DNA from: Streptomyces sp. NBC_01317
GTDB lineage: Bacteria; Actinomycetota; Actinomycetes; Streptomycetales; Streptomycetaceae
Length of the DNA stretch: 64,000 bases
Reading direction: 5' to 3'
NCBI RefSeq assembly: GCF_035961655.1
Contig: NZ_CP108393.1
Location: forward strand, 2,108,001-2,172,000
Positions 1-8,978 of the stretch are shown in pieces (position 1 is the first letter of the stretch; every line of letters begins with the position of its first letter). The notes under the pieces were generated by a model. That model was not told the origin of the DNA. It made no database searches and saw only the letters and a program-made list of their open reading frames with translations. The position numbers and the translations under genes are program-made.

Positions 1-521
1 CCCTGTTCGGGCTCTGGGAGGCGGGGACCCATGTCGGCACGATGGTCTCCGGGCCGCACGGCACCCCCGTCTGGTGCGAGCTGATCACGCCGGAGACGGC
101 GTCCATCGGCGCGTTCTACCGGGGCCTGTTCGCGTACGACGAGCCCGCCGGCGGCGCGGGCGGCGGCGGTTCGGGGCCGGACGTCCAGACGCTGGCGCTG
201 GCGGGGACACCGGTGGCGTCGCTGCACGGCATCGGCAGCGGTCGCTTCCGGGAGCGGCACCCGCACTGGATCGTCTACTTCGAGGTGGACGACACGGACG
301 CGGCGGCGGCGATGGTGACCGAGCGGGGAGGCCAGGTGCTCCGGGCGCCCCGGGACGGCGCGCACGGGCGGACCGCGATCGTCACGGACCCGGAGGGCGC
401 GCTCTTCGGGATCGTACGATCACCGGAACGGACCGTACGGTCACCGGAGGGTGAGAGCGGACCGTCGGCCGGGGGTGAGACCCCATGGTCAGCCGGGGGT
501 GACGGGCAGGACGTCCGGTGA
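1..521 (+). CDS. VOC (glyoxalase/bleomycin-resistance fold) protein, 3' part
   Basis: The reading frame is open from base 3, so the gene starts upstream of the window. The first visible residues (LFGLWEAGTHVG) look like the end of one VOC repeat. A second repeat follows, starting at GTPVWCELITPE and ending at TDPEGALFGIV, so this is probably a two-domain VOC protein. The family includes metal-dependent lyases, dioxygenases and antibiotic-binding proteins, and nothing here fixes a substrate. After the fold ends at IVRSPE there is a low-complexity tail with imperfect repeats of a RTVRSPEGE type. The last 33 bases overlap the convergent thymidine kinase gene. The fold assignment is secure and the function is open. 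Confidence 0.8.
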   Translation, partial: LFGLWEAGTHVGTMVSGPHGTPVWCELITPETASIGAFYRGLFAYDEPAGGAGGGGSGPDVQTLALAGTPVASLHGIGSGRFRERHPHWIVYFEVDDTDAAAAMVTERGGQVLRAPRDGAHGRTAIVTDPEGALFGIVRSPERTVRSPEGESGPSAGGETPWSAGGDGQDVR

Positions 522-1139
522 CAGCGCGCCCGCGTGGGACGCCGCGCTGGTCATCCTGCGCCGGTGGTGGCGCCGGCAGAGCACCTCGTACCCGACGTCC
601 CCCGTCGAGTGGTGCACATCGCCCACCACGACCTGCGCGCCCTCGACCACCATCCGGCCGCCGACCGTCCTGGCGTTGTGCGTCGCCCGCGCGCCGCACC
701 AGCACATGGCCTCGACCTGGAGGGCCTCGATCCGGTCGGCCAGCTCGATGAGGCGCTGGGACCCCGGGAACAGCTTCGTACGGAAGTCGGTGGTGATGCC
801 GAAGGCGAAGACGTCCAGGTTGAGGTCGTCCACGATCCGGGCGAGCTGGTCGATCTGGCGGGGGGCGAGGAACTGCGCCTCGTCCACGATCACGTGGTCG
901 GCGCGGCCGCCGCGGGTGATGTGGTCGACGAGGTAGGCGTACAGGTCCATGTCCTCGTCGGCCTCGACGGCGTCCGTGACCAGGCCCAGACGCGAGGACA
1001 GCTTGCCCTCGCCGGCCCGGTCGTCGCGCGTGAAGATCACGCCCTGGAGGCCACGCGCCGAACGGTTGTGCCCGATCTGGAGGGCCAGCGTGCTCTTCCC
1101 GCAGTCCATCGTTCCGGAGAAGAAGACGAGCTCTGGCAT
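489..1139 (-). CDS. tdk: Thymidine kinase (type II)
   Basis: 216 aa. It phosphorylates thymidine to dTMP with ATP (pyrimidine salvage, cytosol). Visible features are an N-terminal P-loop (FFSGTMDCGKST, residues 6-17), the VDEAQFL segment with the catalytic Glu, and a Cys-rich zinc region (CWCGARATHN, then CRRHH) typical of TK1-like enzymes. The last 25 or so residues are a variable tail that runs into the VOC gene on the other strand. It is the last gene of a same-strand set: DUF5998 protein, phosphatase, tdk, with a 70-base gap to the phosphatase. Length and motifs fit the family. Confidence 0.95.
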   Translation of the reverse strand: MPELVFFSGTMDCGKSTLALQIGHNRSARGLQGVIFTRDDRAGEGKLSSRLGLVTDAVEADEDMDLYAYLVDHITRGGRADHVIVDEAQFLAPRQIDQLARIVDDLNLDVFAFGITTDFRTKLFPGSQRLIELADRIEALQVEAMCWCGARATHNARTVGGRMVVEGAQVVVGDVHHSTGDVGYEVLCRRHHRRRMTSAASHAGALSPDVLPVTPG

Positions 1140-1209
1140 GCGGGGTGACGGCCTTTCGGATGTACGGGCAACTCTGCGCCCCGGAGCGCGCTGCTGGCGG
1201 ACCGGGCGA

Positions 1210-2538
1210 CTAGGAGCGTACTTCGAGGAGGGGGACCAACTGTTCGACGGGGGTCATCGAGCCGTGCATCCCGACCATCGCCGACTCGTGGGGCTCCTTC
1301 ACCGAGGCGGTGATCACGACGTCGGCGTGGGCCGCCGCGACCACGTCGCCGATCCTGCCGTACACCCGCTCCTCCACCGTGCCCGGCGGGCCGAACCAGC
1401 CCGCCTCGACGGCCTCGTCGCGGCTCGCCACCCAGAAGCGGTCGCCGATCACCTCGCGCCACACGGTCAGGACGTCGGCCTCGGCGCCCGGGACGGCGTA
1501 CACATGGCGGGCGCGGCCCTCGCCGCCCAGCAGGGCGACTCCGGCGCGCAGCTCCCAGTCCTCGTCGAAGTCGATGCGCGACTCGTCGTCGAAGGGGATG
1601 TCGATCATGCCGTGGTCGGCGGTCACGTAGAGCGCGGCGCGAGGCGGGAGTTGTTCGGCAAGGCGCTGGACGAGACGGTCGACGTACATCAACTGCCCGC
1701 GCCAGGCGTCGGAGTCGACGCCGAAGCGGTGGCCCTTGCCGTCGACCTCGCTGTAGTACGTGTACACCAGCGACCGGTCGGCGGCGGCGAGTTGGGCCGC
1801 GGCGAGGTCCATCCTGTCCTCGCCGGTGAGCCGGCCGTGGAACGTGCCGCCGCTCAGCGCGACCTGGGTGAGCGGGGTGTCGCGGAACGTCGGGGACGAG
1901 ACCTGGGCGGTGTGCACGCCGGCCGCGTCGGCGAGCTGGAAGACCGTCGGGTACGGCTGCCAGACGTGCGGCGCGGTCCAGGGCTGCCAGCGGAGCTGGT
2001 TCATCAGCGCGCCGGTCGCGGGGTCGCGGACGGTGTAGCCGGGCAGGCCGTGCGCGCCGGGGGGCAGGCCGGTGCCGACGGAGGCGAGGGAGGTCGCGGT
2101 GGTGGCGGGGAACCCGGCGGTGATCGGCCGTCCCGTGGAGCCACGGGAGGTGCCGAGGAGCGAGGTCAGGTACGGCGCCTCGGCGGGGTGGGCCTTGATC
2201 TGCTCCCAGCCGAGGCCGTCGATCAGGAAGACGCAGTTGCGGTCGGCGGGGGTGAGTTCGGGGATGGCCGCGGTCAGGTTCGGTACGCCCTGTCCGGCGG
2301 CGAGGGTGGGGAGCAGGTCGGCGAGGGAGCCGCTGCCGTACTCCGGTACGGGGGCGGTGCCGAGGGCGAGCGGGAGGGGGTCGTCGGGCCAGCGGGCCGT
2401 GGTCGGGGCGGGGGTCTGCGCCTGTACGGGCCGGGAGCCTGTCCGCACGGTGGGCGGCGGGGGCGTCGGAGGCTGCCGGGGCTTCGCCGGCTGCGGGTGG
2501 GGGCGGGGCCGTGGCTTGGGTGGTGGCTGCGCGGACAT
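1210..2538 (-). CDS. Alkaline phosphatase-superfamily nucleotide pyrophosphatase/phosphodiesterase
   Basis: 442 aa. The first 45 or so residues are a Pro-rich linker without a clear signal peptide. The rest is an alkaline-phosphatase superfamily domain of the nucleotide pyrophosphatase/phosphodiesterase branch. Metal-site motifs are visible: VFLIDGLGW near the start of the domain, the TTATSLASVGTG nucleophile loop, the DGKGHRFG pair, TADHGM, and a C-terminal MHGSM histidine. It probably hydrolyses phosphodiester or pyrophosphate bonds; the substrate is unknown. The ATG overlaps the upstream stop by one base (TGATG), so translation is coupled to the DUF5998 gene. Confidence 0.85.
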   Translation of the reverse strand: MSAQPPPKPRPRPHPQPAKPRQPPTPPPPTVRTGSRPVQAQTPAPTTARWPDDPLPLALGTAPVPEYGSGSLADLLPTLAAGQGVPNLTAAIPELTPADRNCVFLIDGLGWEQIKAHPAEAPYLTSLLGTSRGSTGRPITAGFPATTATSLASVGTGLPPGAHGLPGYTVRDPATGALMNQLRWQPWTAPHVWQPYPTVFQLADAAGVHTAQVSSPTFRDTPLTQVALSGGTFHGRLTGEDRMDLAAAQLAAADRSLVYTYYSEVDGKGHRFGVDSDAWRGQLMYVDRLVQRLAEQLPPRAALYVTADHGMIDIPFDDESRIDFDEDWELRAGVALLGGEGRARHVYAVPGAEADVLTVWREVIGDRFWVASRDEAVEAGWFGPPGTVEERVYGRIGDVVAAAHADVVITASVKEPHESAMVGMHGSMTPVEQLVPLLEVRS

Positions 2539-3134
2539 CAGCGAGCGGTCGCCGCGGTGGCCGCGGTGGCTTCCGAGAGGGCCTGGGCGAAGGCGAGCGT
2601 CTGGCGGACGGTGTCGGGGCCGTCGCCCGCCTCGCTGACCCGCAGGCTCAGGTCGTCGGCGGTGGAACTGCCCGTATAGCCGTGGTCCGCCTCGCAGTTG
2701 GGGTCGCCGCAGGCGGCGGGCTCCAGGTCGATACGGGAGACGGCACCCCAGCCGATGGTGAGGACGACCTCGCGGGGCAGGGTGCCGGGGGTGTACGACT
2801 CCGGGTTGCCGACGACCCTGCTGACCACGACCGACGAGATGCGGTCGATCTTGACGGACTCGGTGGAGGTCGTGGCGTAGGGCGTCGGGGAGCTGGTGTC
2901 GGAAGCCTGTTCGTCCGTGTGGCTGACGATGAAGCGGTGGGCCGTCAGGACGAGGACGGTGACATGGCGGCGCACCTCGTTCGCGTCGAAGGTGGTCTCC
3001 TGGTGCACCACGTACGACACGATCGGCTCGCCGCCGACAGCGGCCTCCACCGCCTCGGCCACGAGAGCCGGGTAGTAGCCGCTGCGCTCGATCGCCGTGC
3101 GCAGCCCCTGGGTCGTCGTACCGGTCTTCGCCAT
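2538..3134 (-). CDS. DUF5998 family protein
   Basis: 198 aa. I recognise this as the actinobacterial DUF5998 family; its function is unknown. The protein begins MAKTGTTTQGLRTAIERSGY and contains two acidic/Cys-containing stretches (ACGDPNCEADHGY). The reading frame is open far upstream, but ATG 3134 was chosen because AGGATGGAG lies just before it and the upstream extension is a Pro/Ser-rich shadow of the opposite strand. An in-frame ATG 9 bases earlier has no room for a ribosome site. The stop overlaps the phosphatase start, so the two are probably made together. Confidence 0.85.
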   Translation of the reverse strand: MAKTGTTTQGLRTAIERSGYYPALVAEAVEAAVGGEPIVSYVVHQETTFDANEVRRHVTVLVLTAHRFIVSHTDEQASDTSSPTPYATTSTESVKIDRISSVVVSRVVGNPESYTPGTLPREVVLTIGWGAVSRIDLEPAACGDPNCEADHGYTGSSTADDLSLRVSEAGDGPDTVRQTLAFAQALSEATAATAATAR

Positions 3135-3228
3135 GGGCTCCATCCTACGGTGGCCGGATGGCTTCGGAGGACGGCGTGCGGGGTGGCGTCCCGGCCCGGT
3201 CCGCACCCCCTTCCCCCTCGGCGGATCG

Positions 3229-6015
3229 TCAGTAGCTCGGCAGGCGGCGCGGGCCGAAGTCGTCGCGGGCGGGCGGCGGGGCGAGGCGGACGCCCGCGCC
3301 GAGGACGGAGAGTCCGTGGGTGGCGACGACGACGGGTTCGAGGTCGACGGAGACGATCTCGGGGTGGTCGTCGACCAGCCGGGAGACGCGGAGCAGCAGC
3401 TCTTCGAGGGCGGGGGTGTCGACGGGCGTGGAGCCGCGCCAGCCGAACAGGAGCGGGGCGGCCCTGATGGACCTGATCTGCTCGGCGGCGTCGCGGTCGG
3501 TGGCGGGGACGAGGCGGTGGGCGAGGTCGCCGAGGAGTTCGGAGGCGGCGCCGGCGAGGCCGAAGGAGAGGACGGCGCCGGCGGCCGGGTCGATGGCGGC
3601 GCGTACGACGGTGTCGACGCCTCGGGGGGCCATGGACTGGACGACGGGGAGCAGTTCGGCGGGAGCACCGAGGGCGTCGGTCAGCTCGCCGTACGCGAGG
3701 CGGAGTTGGGCCTCGTCGCCGAGGTCGAGCCGTACGCCGCCGAGGTCGGCGCGGTGGCGCAGGTGGGGCGCGGTCGTCTTGAGCGCCACGGGGTATCCGA
3801 GCCGCGCGGCGGCGGTGGCGGCGTCGTCGGGACCTGGCGCGGGGAGGGTGGGCCGTACGGAGATCCCGTACCGCCCGAGCAGTTCCGCGGCGTCATCGTC
3901 CCCGAGCTTCACCCCCCGTGGGTCGGCCGCCCCTTCCGCGAGCGCCCGCCGGATGAGCGCCCCGGCCCCCACCTCGTCGATGTTGTCGTACTCGAGCACC
4001 TTCCCCGGCTCGGCGATCCCCCGCCGCCAGGCGGCGTACTGCACCACCTCGGCGAGGGCGCGCACGGCGCGCTCGGCGGCGGGGTAGGCGGGGACGGCCC
4101 GGGGGCCGCCCGGGGCGTCCTCACCGGCCGCGTCCGCGCGGTCGCCGTCCGGATCCGTCGCCGACAGGGCCTCCGCCAGGCCCGGCAGTTCCACGTGGAC
4201 CACCGCCACCGGCTTCGGTGGGGCGTGGGTGGTGGCCTCTCTCAGGGCTCGGGCCAGGGCGGTGGCCTCCGTGGTCTCCGGGAGGGGTGGCGTGGACATC
4301 TCGCCCACGTGGGGGATCACCGTGACCACCACCGCGTCGCACGACGGGTCGGACAGGGCCGTGGTCAGGGCCGTACGGAAGTCCGCCGGGGTCGCGGACG
4401 TCGTCAGGTCGCGGGGTGGGAGCGGGCGCAGGCCCTCCGCCAGGCAGGCGTCGTACGTGAGGAGGCCGAGGGACTCGGAGTTGCCGAGGATCGCGACGCG
4501 GGGGCCCGCCGGGAGGGGCTGGGACGCCAGGAGGAGGCCCGCGTCGACCAGTTCCGTCACCGTGTCCACGCGGATCACGCCCGCCCGGCGCAGCAGCGCC
4601 GAGACCGTGGCGTCCGGGATGCGGGTCACCGGCACCGCGTGGCCGGGGGGCGCGCTGCCGCTGTGGCGCGCCCCCTTGACCGCGACGACCGGTTTCACGG
4701 CGGCCGTGCGGCGGGCCAGGCGGGTGAACTTCCTCGGGTTGCCCAGGGATTCCAGGTACATCAGGACGACATCGGTGTCCGGGTCCTCGTACCAGTACTG
4801 GAGGAAGTCGTTGCCGGACACGTCCGCCCGGTTGCCCGCCGAGATGAAGGTGGACAGGCGCGCCCCGCGCCGGTGCAGGCCCGCCAGCAGCGCGATGCCG
4901 ATCGAGCCCGACTGGGTGAACAGGCCGATCCGGCCGCGCGCCGGCGGCTCCGGCGCGAGGGAGGCGTTCAGCCGTACGGCCGGGGAGGTGTTGATGATCC
5001 CGAAGGCGTTGGGGCCGATGAGGCGCATCCCGTACGAGCGGACCTGCCGGACGAGTTCGCGCTGGCGCGCGCGCCCGTCGTCGCCGCTCTCCGCGTATCC
5101 GGCGGAGAGGACCACCAGCCCCTGGACGCCGTGCTCACCGCAGCGCGCGACCGCTTCGGGCACACGCCGCGCGGGCACCGCGAGGATCGCGAGGTCGACG
5201 GGGCCGGGGATCTCCGCGAGGGAACGGACGGCCGGGACGCCGTCCAGTTCCCGGGTGTCCGGGGCGAAGGCGTCGTTCACCGCGTACGTACGGCCCGTGA
5301 AGCCCCCGGCCCCCAGGTTCCGCAGGACCGTGCGGCCGACCCCGCCGGGCGTACGGCCCGTGCCGATCACCGCGACCGAGCCGGGCGCGAGCAGGCGCTG
5401 TACGGAACGCGCCTCCGCGCGCTGTTCGCGCCCGCGCTGAACGGCGAGCGACGCGTCGGTCGGCTCCAGGTCGAGGGTCAGGTGCACGGCCCCGTCCTCG
5501 AAGCTGCGCTTCTGGGTGAACCCGGCGTCCCGGAAGACCTTGATCATCTTGTTGTTCGCGGGCAGCACCTCCGCCGCGAACCGCCGGATCCCCCGCTCCC
5601 TGGCGACCGCCGCGATGTGTTCGAGCAGCGCCGAGGCGATCCCCCGCCCCTGGTGCGCGTCCTGCACGAGGAACGCGACCTCCGCCTCGTCGGCCGGCGC
5701 GGACGCGGACCGCCCCCGGTCGTCGATGCGGTCGTAGCGCACGGTCGCGATGAACTCGCCGCCCACCGTCACCGCGAGACCGACCCGGTCGACGTAGTCG
5801 TGGTGGGTGAAGCGGTGCACGTCCTTGTCGGACAGCCGGGGGTAGGGAGCGAAGAAACGGTAGTACTTCGATTCGTCGGAGACCTGTTCGAAGAAGCTGA
5901 CCAGGCGCTCCGCGTCGTCGGCCGTGATGGGCCTGATCCGGGCGGTGCCCCCGTCCCGCAGCACCACATCCGCTTCCCAGTGACCGGGGTACGCGTGCTC
6001 CGACGCCGTCTCCAT
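3229..6015 (-). CDS. GNAT acetyltransferase fused to NDP-forming acyl-CoA synthetase-like domains (PatA-like)
   Basis: 928 aa. Domains in order: a GNAT acetyltransferase (about 15-170, with an acetyl-CoA loop near QGRGIASALLEHI), a CoA-binding Rossmann domain (about 190-320, VIGTGRTPGGVG), a succinyl-CoA-ligase-like middle (about 330-600), and an ATP-grasp domain (about 690-910). Putting GNAT first matches the reversed order described for the S. lividans protein acetyltransferase PatA; the enterobacterial Pat/YfiQ has GNAT last. By analogy it would acetylate lysines of CoA ligases and so control acetyl-CoA use. The start at 6015 (METASEHAYPGHW) begins the GNAT fold; the 33 residues before it look non-coding. 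It lies divergent from ptsH. Confidence 0.85.
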   Translation of the reverse strand: METASEHAYPGHWEADVVLRDGGTARIRPITADDAERLVSFFEQVSDESKYYRFFAPYPRLSDKDVHRFTHHDYVDRVGLAVTVGGEFIATVRYDRIDDRGRSASAPADEAEVAFLVQDAHQGRGIASALLEHIAAVARERGIRRFAAEVLPANNKMIKVFRDAGFTQKRSFEDGAVHLTLDLEPTDASLAVQRGREQRAEARSVQRLLAPGSVAVIGTGRTPGGVGRTVLRNLGAGGFTGRTYAVNDAFAPDTRELDGVPAVRSLAEIPGPVDLAILAVPARRVPEAVARCGEHGVQGLVVLSAGYAESGDDGRARQRELVRQVRSYGMRLIGPNAFGIINTSPAVRLNASLAPEPPARGRIGLFTQSGSIGIALLAGLHRRGARLSTFISAGNRADVSGNDFLQYWYEDPDTDVVLMYLESLGNPRKFTRLARRTAAVKPVVAVKGARHSGSAPPGHAVPVTRIPDATVSALLRRAGVIRVDTVTELVDAGLLLASQPLPAGPRVAILGNSESLGLLTYDACLAEGLRPLPPRDLTTSATPADFRTALTTALSDPSCDAVVVTVIPHVGEMSTPPLPETTEATALARALREATTHAPPKPVAVVHVELPGLAEALSATDPDGDRADAAGEDAPGGPRAVPAYPAAERAVRALAEVVQYAAWRRGIAEPGKVLEYDNIDEVGAGALIRRALAEGAADPRGVKLGDDDAAELLGRYGISVRPTLPAPGPDDAATAAARLGYPVALKTTAPHLRHRADLGGVRLDLGDEAQLRLAYGELTDALGAPAELLPVVQSMAPRGVDTVVRAAIDPAAGAVLSFGLAGAASELLGDLAHRLVPATDRDAAEQIRSIRAAPLLFGWRGSTPVDTPALEELLLRVSRLVDDHPEIVSVDLEPVVVATHGLSVLGAGVRLAPPPARDDFGPRRLPSY

Positions 6016-6080
6016 AGGTCGAAGCCTACGGCGGACGGGCACAGCGGGTCGGCAGGAGTGGACCGTACGGCACGTGAGAG

Positions 6081-6096
6081 ACTGGTCTAGACAACC
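6081..6096. promoter_or_regulatory. DasR-responsive element (dre) upstream of ptsH
   Basis: ACTGGTCTAGACAACC matches 14 of 16 positions of the dre consensus as I recall it (ACTGGTCTAGACCACT). It lies 113 bases before the ptsH start. DasR is the GntR/HutC regulator of N-acetylglucosamine metabolism, and its control of PTS genes including ptsH is established in S. coelicolor. The DasR gene itself is not in the window. Confidence 0.85.
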
Positions 6097-6120
6097 TGAT
6101 GATTTCGACCGCATGATGGT

Positions 6121-6163
6121 GATTCATGATGTCGATTCATCATGCTGATTCATGATTCATGAT
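6121..6163. repeat. 13-bp direct repeats of a GATTCATGAT unit in the ptsH leader
   Basis: GATTCATGAT or a one-base variant starts at 6121, 6134 and 6147 (13-base period), and a further overlapping copy starts at 6154. The tract is much richer in A/T than its surroundings and lies between the dre and the ptsH ribosome site. It could be promoter sequence, an operator array, or simply an unstable repeat. Confidence 0.6.
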
Positions 6164-6208
6164 CTCGCCCCCGCGACATCGAACCTCGTGACACCGAAGG
6201 GCACCACC

Positions 6209-6490
6209 ATGGCTGAGCGACACGTCAACGTCGGCTGGACCGAGGGCCTGCACGCCCGCCCCGCCTCCATCTTCGTCCGTGCCGTCACGGCCACCGGCGT
6301 CCCTGTCACGGTCGCGAAGGCGGAGAGCAGCCCGGTGAACGCGGCCTCGATGCTGGCGGTGCTGGGCCTGGGCGCGCGGGGCGGCGAGGAGATCGTGCTC
6401 GCCTCGGACGCGGAGGGCGCCGACGCGGCGCTGGACCGGCTGGCGAAGCTGGTCACCGAGGGGCTCGACGAGCTGCCCGAGACGGTTTGA
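6209..6490 (+). CDS. ptsH: Phosphocarrier protein HPr
   Basis: 93 aa. HPr carries phosphate from PEP and enzyme I to EIIA proteins of the sugar phosphotransferase system in the cytosol. His15 lies in the active-site motif GLHARPAS; the region of the regulatory serine is NAASMLAVLGLG. ATG 6209 was chosen because GAAGG precedes it and MAERHVNVGWTEG gives the usual 93-aa length; an upstream in-frame ATG would add 19 unrelated residues. It stands alone without ptsI, and a DasR box lies upstream, which links it to N-acetylglucosamine control. A strong terminator follows. Confidence 0.97.
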   Translation: MAERHVNVGWTEGLHARPASIFVRAVTATGVPVTVAKAESSPVNAASMLAVLGLGARGGEEIVLASDAEGADAALDRLAKLVTEGLDELPETV

Positions 6491-6544
6491 CCGCCGGCCA
6501 CGACCGGAATCGGCCGCAGGTCGTCCCGAATTCATTTCACGGCC

Positions 6545-6590
6545 GAGCCGTGGTGCGCGAGAATTCAGCGCACCACGGCTCGTCCTTTTC
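6545..6590 (+). terminator. Rho-independent terminator of ptsH
   Basis: A perfect 14-bp stem (GAGCCGTGGTGCGC at 6545-6558 pairing with 6568-6581) and a 9-base loop, followed by a short T-rich run. It starts 55 bases after the ptsH stop and stands between ptsH and the convergent gntR gene. Confidence 0.85.
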
Positions 6591-6649
6591 CGTGCGGGCA
6601 GCGGAAAAGAAGTCCTGCGTATTACTTCTCTTTGTATACGGTGCGGATG

Positions 6650-7339
6650 TTAAGAACGAGCACTCGCGGTGTTTACGGCATGTTGCGAAGGCCTCACCTT
6701 TTCCCGGCCCCGCTCCGGCCGCCGGAGCCGGTGCACGGCCGCCGTGCGCTCCGCGTGCAGCGTCGTGAGCGCCCGCGCGCGCTCCGCGTCGCCGCGCGCC
6801 ACCGCGTCCACGATCGCGCCGTGCTCCGCCCAGGACTCCACGGGGTGGGCGGGCTGCTCGACCACGTACATCCAGGCGATCTTGTGCCGCAACTGGGTGA
6901 GCAGTGAGGTCAGCGCGGGGCTCCCGGAGGCCTGCGCGAGGGTCTCGTGGAACCACGCCCCGAGCGCGCGCAGATCCTCTCCCTGCCCCCGCCTGGCCCG
7001 CTCCTGCCCCAGTCTGACCAGGCCGCGCAGCACCTTGAGGTGCGCCTCGGTACGGCGCTGGGCGGCGCGGGCCGCGCCGAGCGGTTCCAGGAGCAGCCGT
7101 ACCTCCAGAAGGTCCGCCGCCTCCTGGTCGGTGGGCTCGGCGACACACGCGCCGACGTGCCGGCGGGTGGTCACGAAGCCCTCCGACTCCAGCGTGCGCA
7201 GCGCCTCGCGCACCGGGACGCGGGAGACGCCGTACCGCCGGGCCAGCTGTTCCTCGGTGAGCCGGCTGCCCCGCTCGAATACACCGGAGACGATGTCGTC
7301 GCGGATCGCCGTGCATACCGAGTGCGCGGGAATGCGCAT
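6650..7339 (-). CDS. GntR-family transcriptional regulator (FadR/FCD type)
   Basis: 229 aa. An N-terminal winged helix-turn-helix (about 5-70, with LARRYGVSRVPVREALRTLE) is followed by a helical FCD ligand-binding domain (about 80-210). FCD regulators usually bind small organic acids or sugars and repress neighbouring genes; no ligand can be read from this sequence. The start at 7339 has GGAGG eight bases upstream. It faces ptsH across a terminator. It is not a HutC-type regulator and so is not DasR. The last 25 residues are Arg-rich and probably disordered. Confidence 0.9.
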   Translation of the reverse strand: MRIPAHSVCTAIRDDIVSGVFERGSRLTEEQLARRYGVSRVPVREALRTLESEGFVTTRRHVGACVAEPTDQEAADLLEVRLLLEPLGAARAAQRRTEAHLKVLRGLVRLGQERARRGQGEDLRALGAWFHETLAQASGSPALTSLLTQLRHKIAWMYVVEQPAHPVESWAEHGAIVDAVARGDAERARALTTLHAERTAAVHRLRRPERGREKVRPSQHAVNTASARS

Positions 7340-7514
7340 GTCCGAACCTCCGACTTAATCCGCGCGAAACACTGCCGATTGACGCCTGTCCGTGACTCTA
7401 TTGCAATCTTCGCGGATTTCCGATGGGTGCCCGGAATTTGTGCATACCTTTTGGCCACCCGGCCGGGCCGGCAGGCCTGTTCGCGGCGCACACCTGAGGA
7501 TCGAACGGACATAC

Positions 7515-7553
7515 GGGGAAACCCCGGCGACGTGGTGCCGCCGGGGTTTCCCC
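7515..7553 (-). terminator. Terminator of the M16 peptidase operon
   Basis: A perfect 14-bp stem (GGGGAAACCCCGGC at 7515-7528 with 7540-7553) and an 11-base loop. It lies 37 bases beyond the stop of the second peptidase, between that gene and the gntR start. Confidence 0.8.
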
Positions 7554-7589
7554 TTGTCCGGAAAAGAACCTGCCCTGAATCAGCCTGAA

Positions 7590-8978
7590 TCAGCCGGTGA
7601 CAACCGTCACTCCGCCGATTCCCAGCGCCTCGACCGGCGCCTTGATCTGGGACGCGTCGCCGACGAGCACCGTGACCAGCCGGTCCACGGGGAAGGCGTT
7701 GACCGCCGCGGCCGTCGCCTCGACCGTGCCGGTCTCGGCCAGGCGCGCGTACAACCGCGCCTGGAAGTCGTCCGGGAGGTGCTGCTCGACCTGGTCGGCC
7801 AGCGTGCCCGCGACGGAGGCCGCCGTCTCGTACTTGAGCGGGGCCACCCCGACCAGGTTCTGCACGGCCACGTCACGCTCGGCGTCCGTCAGACCTTCGG
7901 CGGCCAGCGTGCGCAGCACCGTCCACAGGTCGGAGAGCGCCGGGCCCGTGGACTCCGTGTCGACGGAACCGCTGATGGCCAGCATCGCGGCGCCCGTGCC
8001 GTCCGGGGCCGAGCGCAGCACCTGGCCGAAGGCCCGTACGCCGTAGGTGTAGCCCTTCTCCTCGCGCAGCACCCGGTCGAGCCGGGAGGTGAGGGTGCCT
8101 CCCAGGCAGTACGTGCCCAGCACCTGGGCCGGCCAGACCCGGTCGTGCCGGTCGGCGCCGATGCGGCCGATGAGCAGCTGGGTCTGGACGGCGCCGGGGC
8201 GGTCCACGATGACGACCCGGCCGGTGTCGTCCGCCGTGATGGCGGGGGCGGGGCGGGCGGCGGCGGTGTTGCCGGTCCACGCACCGAGGGTCTCGGCGAG
8301 CAGCCCGTCGACGTCCACGCCCGTGAGGTCGCCGACGATCACGGCGGTGGCGGTGGCGGGGCGGATGTGCGCCTCGTAGAAGGCGCGTACGGCGGCGGCG
8401 TCGATCCTGCCGACCGTCTCCTCGGTGCCCTGGCGGGGCCGGGACATGCGCAGCGAGGCCGGGAACAGCTCCTTGGAGAGCTGCTTGGCCGCGCGGCGGC
8501 CGGGGTTGGCCGTCTCGTGCGGAATCTCGTCCAGGCGGTTGCGCACCAGCCGCTCGACCTCGGGGTCGGCGAACGCCGGGGCGCGCAGGGCCTCGGCGAG
8601 CAGGCCGAGCGCCTTGGGCAGCCGGGAGACCGGGACCTCCAGGGAGACCCGGAGGCCGGGGTGGTCGGCGTGCGCGTCGAGCGTGGCGCCGCAGCGCTCC
8701 AGCTCGGCGGCGAACTCCTCGGCGGTGTGCTTGTCCGTGCCCTCGGACAGCGCCCTCGCCATGATCGTGGCGATGCCGTCGAGGCCCTCGGGCTCCGCGT
8801 CCAGCGGCGCGTCGAGGTTGATCTCGACGGCCACCACCTGCTGGCCGGGGCGGTGACAGCGCAGCACGGTCAGCCCGTTGTCGAGCGCGCCGCGCTCGGG
8901 GGCGGGGAAGGCCCACGGCCTGGCCTCGCCGGCGGTCGGCTGCGGATGGAACTCCATGGTCACGGCAGCGTCGGTCAC
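7590..8978 (-). CDS. M16 peptidase-like protein, subunit without the zinc motif
   Basis: 462 aa, an M16 (pitrilysin) fold with both half-domains. It lacks the HxxEH zinc motif; the matching region reads ALSEGTDKHTAEEF. It keeps the Arg/Tyr-containing C-terminal region (LREEKGYTYGVRAF) used by the non-catalytic partner of mitochondrial-processing-peptidase-like pairs. It probably forms a heterodimer with the zinc-bearing partner encoded immediately upstream. The GTG at 8978 overlaps the partner's stop (GTGA), which points to coupled translation; an ATG seven codons further in is the alternative. Confidence 0.9.
   Translation of the reverse strand: MTDAAVTMEFHPQPTAGEARPWAFPAPERGALDNGLTVLRCHRPGQQVVAVEINLDAPLDAEPEGLDGIATIMARALSEGTDKHTAEEFAAELERCGATLDAHADHPGLRVSLEVPVSRLPKALGLLAEALRAPAFADPEVERLVRNRLDEIPHETANPGRRAAKQLSKELFPASLRMSRPRQGTEETVGRIDAAAVRAFYEAHIRPATATAVIVGDLTGVDVDGLLAETLGAWTGNTAAARPAPAITADDTGRVVIVDRPGAVQTQLLIGRIGADRHDRVWPAQVLGTYCLGGTLTSRLDRVLREEKGYTYGVRAFGQVLRSAPDGTGAAMLAISGSVDTESTGPALSDLWTVLRTLAAEGLTDAERDVAVQNLVGVAPLKYETAASVAGTLADQVEQHLPDDFQARLYARLAETGTVEATAAAVNAFPVDRLVTVLVGDASQIKAPVEALGIGGVTVVTG

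Noticed and set aside
3097..6090. Long open frame on the plus strand (997 codons) opposite the GNAT fusion gene
   Set aside because: It mirrors a well-supported gene. Its translation is Gly/Arg/Val-rich without domains, as expected for antisense frames in high-GC DNA.
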